Part shown: in pieces, positions 60,807-64,000 of the stretch
Layout: every line of letters starts with the position of its first letter
Position numbering within the stretch: the stretch's first letter is position 1
NCBI RefSeq assembly: GCF_016772475.1
Contig: NZ_CP068595.1
Coordinates: forward strand, 4,712,001-4,776,000
DNA: 64,000 nucleotides
Origin: Paenibacillus sonchi
GTDB lineage: Bacteria; Bacillota; Bacilli; Paenibacillales; Paenibacillaceae
Direction: 5' to 3'
Position numbers and translations under genes: made by a program
The notes under the pieces: model-generated
Told to the model about the DNA's origin: nothing
The model's database searches: none
What the model saw: only the letters and a program-made list of their open reading frames with translations

Positions 60807-61952
60807 ATGAAGGATATAAATATTGACATCAGCACGCTTCCGTCGCCTGCCTATCTGGTTGACGAACGGCTGCTGAAGAAGAACCTGGAAACCTTGAACT
60901 ATGTGCAGGAGAAGACCGGGGCCAAGATTCTTCTGGCGCAAAAAGGATTTTCGATGCACGCGCTGTATCCGCTGGTCGGCAAATACCTGCACGGAGTGAC
61001 CTCCAGCTCCTTGTTCGAAGCCAGACTCGGGTATGAAGAGATGGGCAAAGAGGTGCATGTCTATGCACCTGCTTACATGGACCGCGAGTTCGATGAACTG
61101 CTCAGCTATACGGATCATATTGTGTTCAATTCATTCGACCAGTGGGCCCGGTTCAAGAACCGGGTTCAGAGTGCGCCCAAAGCGATCAGCTGCGGCATCC
61201 GCGTCAATCCGGAGTACTCCGAGATTGAAGTGCCGCTGTACGATCCTTGCTACAACTACTCCCGCATGGGTGTAACGCTGCCGAATTTCCGGCCGGAAGA
61301 GCTAGACGGCATTGACGGCCTGCATTTCCATACCATGTGCGAGCAGAACTCCGACACACTGGAGCGTACGCTCAAGGTGGTTGAGGAGAAGTTCGGACAA
61401 TATCTGCATGGCATGAAATGGCTTAACTTCGGCGGGGGACATCATATTACCCGTCCGGATTATGACCTGGAGACGCTGATCCGATGCATTCTCCATATGA
61501 AAGAAACCTATAATGTGCAGATCTACCTTGAGCCTGGTGAGGCGGTTGCGCTGAACACCGGGTATCTGGTAGCAACCGTGCTGGACACCATGCACAATGG
61601 AATGGATATCGCCATCCTGGATACTTCGGCAGAATGCCATATGCCGGATGTGCTGGCGATGCCATACCGTCCGGGTATTATAGGCGCAGGTGAGCCGGGG
61701 GAATATCCGTATACGTACAGACTCGGCGGCATGACCTGCCTGGCAGGCGATATCATCGGGGATTATTCCTTCAAGGAGCCGCTCAAGTACGGCGACAAGC
61801 TGGTGTTCCTCGACATGGCACATTATTCCATGGTCAAGAACCATATGTTCAACGGCGTGAACCTGCCGGCCATCGCTTCGTATAACGATGAAGAGGGCCT
61901 TAAAGTGATCCGGGAGTTTGAATACAGCGATTTCAGCGGCCGGTTGTCTTAA
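60807..61952 (+). CDS. nspC: Carboxynorspermidine decarboxylase
   Basis: A 381-residue PLP enzyme of the alanine-racemase-fold decarboxylases. The PLP Lys (about 46) is in AKILLAQKGFSMHAL. HFHTMCEQNSDTLERTL, LNFGGGHHITRPDYDL, YLEPGEAVAL and the active-site Cys in DTSAECHMPDVL follow, the last typical of NspC. It removes the carboxyl group from carboxynorspermidine or carboxyspermidine. The gene begins 10 bp after the synthase stop, with AAGG 4 nt before its ATG, so it depends on coupling. A hairpin at 61977 probably ends the operon. Confidence 0.95.
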   Translation: MKDINIDISTLPSPAYLVDERLLKKNLETLNYVQEKTGAKILLAQKGFSMHALYPLVGKYLHGVTSSSLFEARLGYEEMGKEVHVYAPAYMDREFDELLSYTDHIVFNSFDQWARFKNRVQSAPKAISCGIRVNPEYSEIEVPLYDPCYNYSRMGVTLPNFRPEELDGIDGLHFHTMCEQNSDTLERTLKVVEEKFGQYLHGMKWLNFGGGHHITRPDYDLETLIRCILHMKETYNVQIYLEPGEAVALNTGYLVATVLDTMHNGMDIAILDTSAECHMPDVLAMPYRPGIIGAGEPGEYPYTYRLGGMTCLAGDIIGDYSFKEPLKYGDKLVFLDMAHYSMVKNHMFNGVNLPAIASYNDEEGLKVIREFEYSDFSGRLS

Positions 61953-61976
61953 ACGATTATAACGATTATTCAACAG

Positions 61977-62021
61977 GACATTCTGATGTACCATGTCAAG
62001 TGGTTATCAGAATGTCTTTTT
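61977..62021 (+). terminator. Intrinsic terminator after nspC
   Basis: GACATTCTGAT pairs with ATCAGAATGTC across an 18-base loop and is followed by TTTTT. Confidence 0.8.
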
Positions 62022-62127
62022 GTGCTGTTTCGCTGAATGAATTACCTTGGCTTAATGCGGTGAGATCCCCTCAATGATCCATATAAAATATTAATGAATT
62101 GAATTGAAGTTATACAAAAATATGTAA
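62022..62127. other. AT-rich intergenic stretch before the carbamoyltransferase gene
   Basis: The bases between the nspC terminator and the next promoter become markedly AT-rich compared with the genes before them. No gene seen. Confidence 0.4.
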
Positions 62128-62156
62128 TTGACACTATATTAGTTGTGGACTAGAAT
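62128..62156 (+). promoter_or_regulatory. SigA promoter of the carbamoyltransferase gene
   Basis: TTGACA (62128-62133), 17 bp, TAGAAT (62151-62156). The start codon is about 145 bp downstream, leaving a long AT-rich leader. Confidence 0.72.
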
Positions 62157-62300
62157 GGTCTATATTATCGAATAAAGTATAAAAATAGCAAAAATATAAT
62201 AAATTTATTCAAAAACAAAAATTTAAAAGAGATGTAATGCTCAATGAAGTATTCTTGAAAAAGGCTTTAGAACGTTTACTTAATTACAAGGAGGGCGTTT

Positions 62301-64000
62301 ATGAGCAAGTACATATTAGGTTTATGTTTATCAGATCATGATTCTTCCGCGTGCTTAATCAAGGATAACCGGATTTTGGTTGCGATCAGCAAAGAAAGAC
62401 TAACCCGCATTAAACGGCATGGATGCTCCAAAGGCGACTTTGATAATGAAAGCGTTCAATATTGTCTTGACTATGCGGGAATTTCCATTGACGATGTCGA
62501 TTTAATTGTCCAGAACAGCATTTTTACATACCTCAGCGATCCTGCCTACTATGAAACTCTTCAACACTACAAAGGCAGTCATAATTACAGCGAGCGAATC
62601 ATTAATATGACACAGCATCCTGTCCTTCCTATTTCGCATCATTTAGCACATGCCTACTCTTCCTACTATTTATCTCCTTTCGATGAAGCTGCGATATTGG
62701 TTATTGATTCTATGGGCAATGAAGATCACTCTGTGATGAATTTTTTTCAGGGAGAAGATCGGGAATTTCTATTATCTTCCGGGTACCGTGCAACAGGAGG
62801 GTGGGAGAGGGAATCCGTATACACAGCCAAGGGCGGAATAATTACGCCAATAAGCAAACGTTTCGCACGGGACACACAACCGTATGACAGCTTAATAAAA
62901 GGGTTCGGCATCATGTATCATGAGGTCTCGGAATACATATTCGGAGATGGTCACAAAGCGGGGGAGACCATGGGGCTTGCTCCTTTCGGCAAAGCCGATT
63001 ATCCGTTGGGCGCTGTTTCATTTACGGAAGAAGGGTACGCGTTCAATGATCAGTGGCTGAAGAAACTGGATAAGCCGCATCTATCCATGGATCAGTGGAA
63101 CGACAGATTTGAGGAATTTGCCAGTTTGGCATATCAGGTGCAAACAGAACTTGAGGATTCGCTTATTCACATGTGCAATCGTATCCACAAAGAGACGGGA
63201 CTTGATCACCTGTGCTTGGCTGGAGGCATTGCATTGAATAGCGTAACCAACAAAAAAATTCTTGACCATACGCCGTTCAAATCCGTTTTTATCCCACCGG
63301 CTGCCGGCGACAGCGGGATCAGCATCGGCTGTGCGCTTAAAGGGTACCGGGAACTGGGCGGTTCGCCCAAGGAATTTGTTTTTCTCAATGATTATCTGGG
63401 GAAGACATATTCCAATGAGGAGATTGTGCAGGCCATTGAGAACTCCGGACTGCAATTCCGCAAATCCGAGGATATCTGCAAAGAGGTCGCAGGGTACCTG
63501 AGCGAAGATCAGATTATCGCCTGGTTTCAGGAAGGAAGCGAATTCGGGCCGAGGGCGCTGGGACACCGCAGCATTCTATGTCAGGCTACAAGTATTGAAA
63601 TGCGGGATTCCCTGAACGCGAGGGTGAAATTCAGGCAGAGCTTCCGGCCATTCGCCCCGAGTGTCATGGAAGAATATGCTCCTGATTTTTTTGAAATGGA
63701 TTTCAAAAGTCCCTTTATGCTCATGGTCACTGATGTCAAGAAGGATAAAGCTGATGTTGTGCCCGGAATAGTGCATGTAGATGGTACCGCCCGGGTCCAG
63801 ACTGTGACGGAGGAAGAAAACGGCATTTACTACAGATTGATTAAAGAATATGCCCAGTTAACCGGAATCCCATTGATTCTCAATACTTCGTTCAACGTCA
63901 ACGGCGAACCGATTGTTGAAACCCCTGCCGATGCTCTGAACTGTTATAAATCTACTAACATAGATATTCTTGTGATTGGTGATTATATCATCAGCAAATA
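62301..64000 (+). CDS. NodU/TobZ-type carbamoyltransferase (runs off right edge)
   Basis: 566 visible residues from an ATG 7 nt after AAGGAGGG. The N-terminal Kae1-like ASKHA domain begins ILGLCLSDHDSSACLIKDNRILVAISKERLTRIKR, with HHLAHAYSSYYLSPFDEAAILVIDSMG at about 112 (metal-binding His pair) and LCLAGGIALNSVTNKKIL. The C-terminal YrdC-like half has GPRALGHRSILCQATS, SFRPFAPSVMEEYA and IPLILNTSFNVNGEPIVETPADAL. The family transfers a carbamoyl group from carbamoyl phosphate to hydroxyls of natural products (nodulation factors, tobramycin, cephamycin type). Few residues are missing at the edge. The AT-rich leader suggests the start of a horizontally acquired or specialised biosynthetic region beyond the window. 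Confidence 0.93.
   Translation, partial: MSKYILGLCLSDHDSSACLIKDNRILVAISKERLTRIKRHGCSKGDFDNESVQYCLDYAGISIDDVDLIVQNSIFTYLSDPAYYETLQHYKGSHNYSERIINMTQHPVLPISHHLAHAYSSYYLSPFDEAAILVIDSMGNEDHSVMNFFQGEDREFLLSSGYRATGGWERESVYTAKGGIITPISKRFARDTQPYDSLIKGFGIMYHEVSEYIFGDGHKAGETMGLAPFGKADYPLGAVSFTEEGYAFNDQWLKKLDKPHLSMDQWNDRFEEFASLAYQVQTELEDSLIHMCNRIHKETGLDHLCLAGGIALNSVTNKKILDHTPFKSVFIPPAAGDSGISIGCALKGYRELGGSPKEFVFLNDYLGKTYSNEEIVQAIENSGLQFRKSEDICKEVAGYLSEDQIIAWFQEGSEFGPRALGHRSILCQATSIEMRDSLNARVKFRQSFRPFAPSVMEEYAPDFFEMDFKSPFMLMVTDVKKDKADVVPGIVHVDGTARVQTVTEEENGIYYRLIKEYAQLTGIPLILNTSFNVNGEPIVETPADALNCYKSTNIDILVIGDYIISK

Overview
The window reads as a chromosomal stretch from a Paenibacillus-like Firmicute. Genes have strong AGGAGG-type ribosome binding sites with frequent GTG and TTG starts. 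The gene families are typical of that group: LytTR/DUF3021 pair, LanFEG-type ABC pump with two-component system, Cache/AraC regulator beside an Lpl-type sugar importer, a btr-feuABC-like siderophore locus, a ClpP paralogue, and carboxynorspermidine-route polyamine genes. No rRNA, tRNA or CRISPR array was seen. The species assignment is inference from gene content.

Layout. 1-5.9 kb: start of an M3 oligoendopeptidase, a DUF1801 protein, a GNAT protein, a TipA-like MerR regulator with its own 19-bp-spaced promoter, then a divergent sugar isomerase/Gfo-Idh-MocA pair. 6-13.3 kb: broken helD, LytTR-DUF3021, an AprX-like protease divergent from a very basic small protein, an unknown 330-aa protein and an AadA-like nucleotidyltransferase. 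13.3-18.9 kb: TetR regulator with three matching operators and a divergent SDR gene, a flavoprotein and a UbiD decarboxylase. 18.9-20.2 kb: an IS3/IS150-type element, apparently sitting in the ubiD terminator. 20.2-25.6 kb: intergenic repeats, GNAT and WYL regulator, an SDR/MerR pair linked by matching 19-bp-spaced promoters, and a glycosyltransferase. 25.7-30.2 kb: LanFEG-like ABC pump plus response regulator and sensor kinase. 30.3-42.7 kb: UMF1-type MFS protein, zinc phospholipase-like protein, VOC protein, sugar ABC importer with its AraC regulator, another MFS protein and an aminotransferase. 42.8-46.7 kb: two nearly identical group IIC introns in tandem behind the aminotransferase terminator. 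46.7-53 kb: AraC regulator, chemoreceptor, epimerase, ECF sigma factor, clpP paralogue and small genes. 53-58.8 kb: Fur-box-controlled siderophore uptake locus. 59.4-62 kb: carboxynorspermidine synthase/decarboxylase operon. 62.3 kb to the end: a carbamoyltransferase running off the edge.

An important property of the data: seven genes (helD, the TetR-linked SDR, the glycosyltransferase, the LanF-like ATPase, the LanG-like permease, the aminotransferase and feuA) are each broken by one missing base, and each can be repaired in a homopolymer run. This pattern points to sequencing or assembly error more than to seven independent mutations; functions are described as for the repaired genes.

The most interesting biology is the tandem group IIC intron pair, where the second copy lies behind the domain VI hairpin of the first at about the spacing that the first lies behind a true terminator. 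The regulatory architecture around the TetR and MerR genes can also be read directly, and there are several families of short intergenic repeats.
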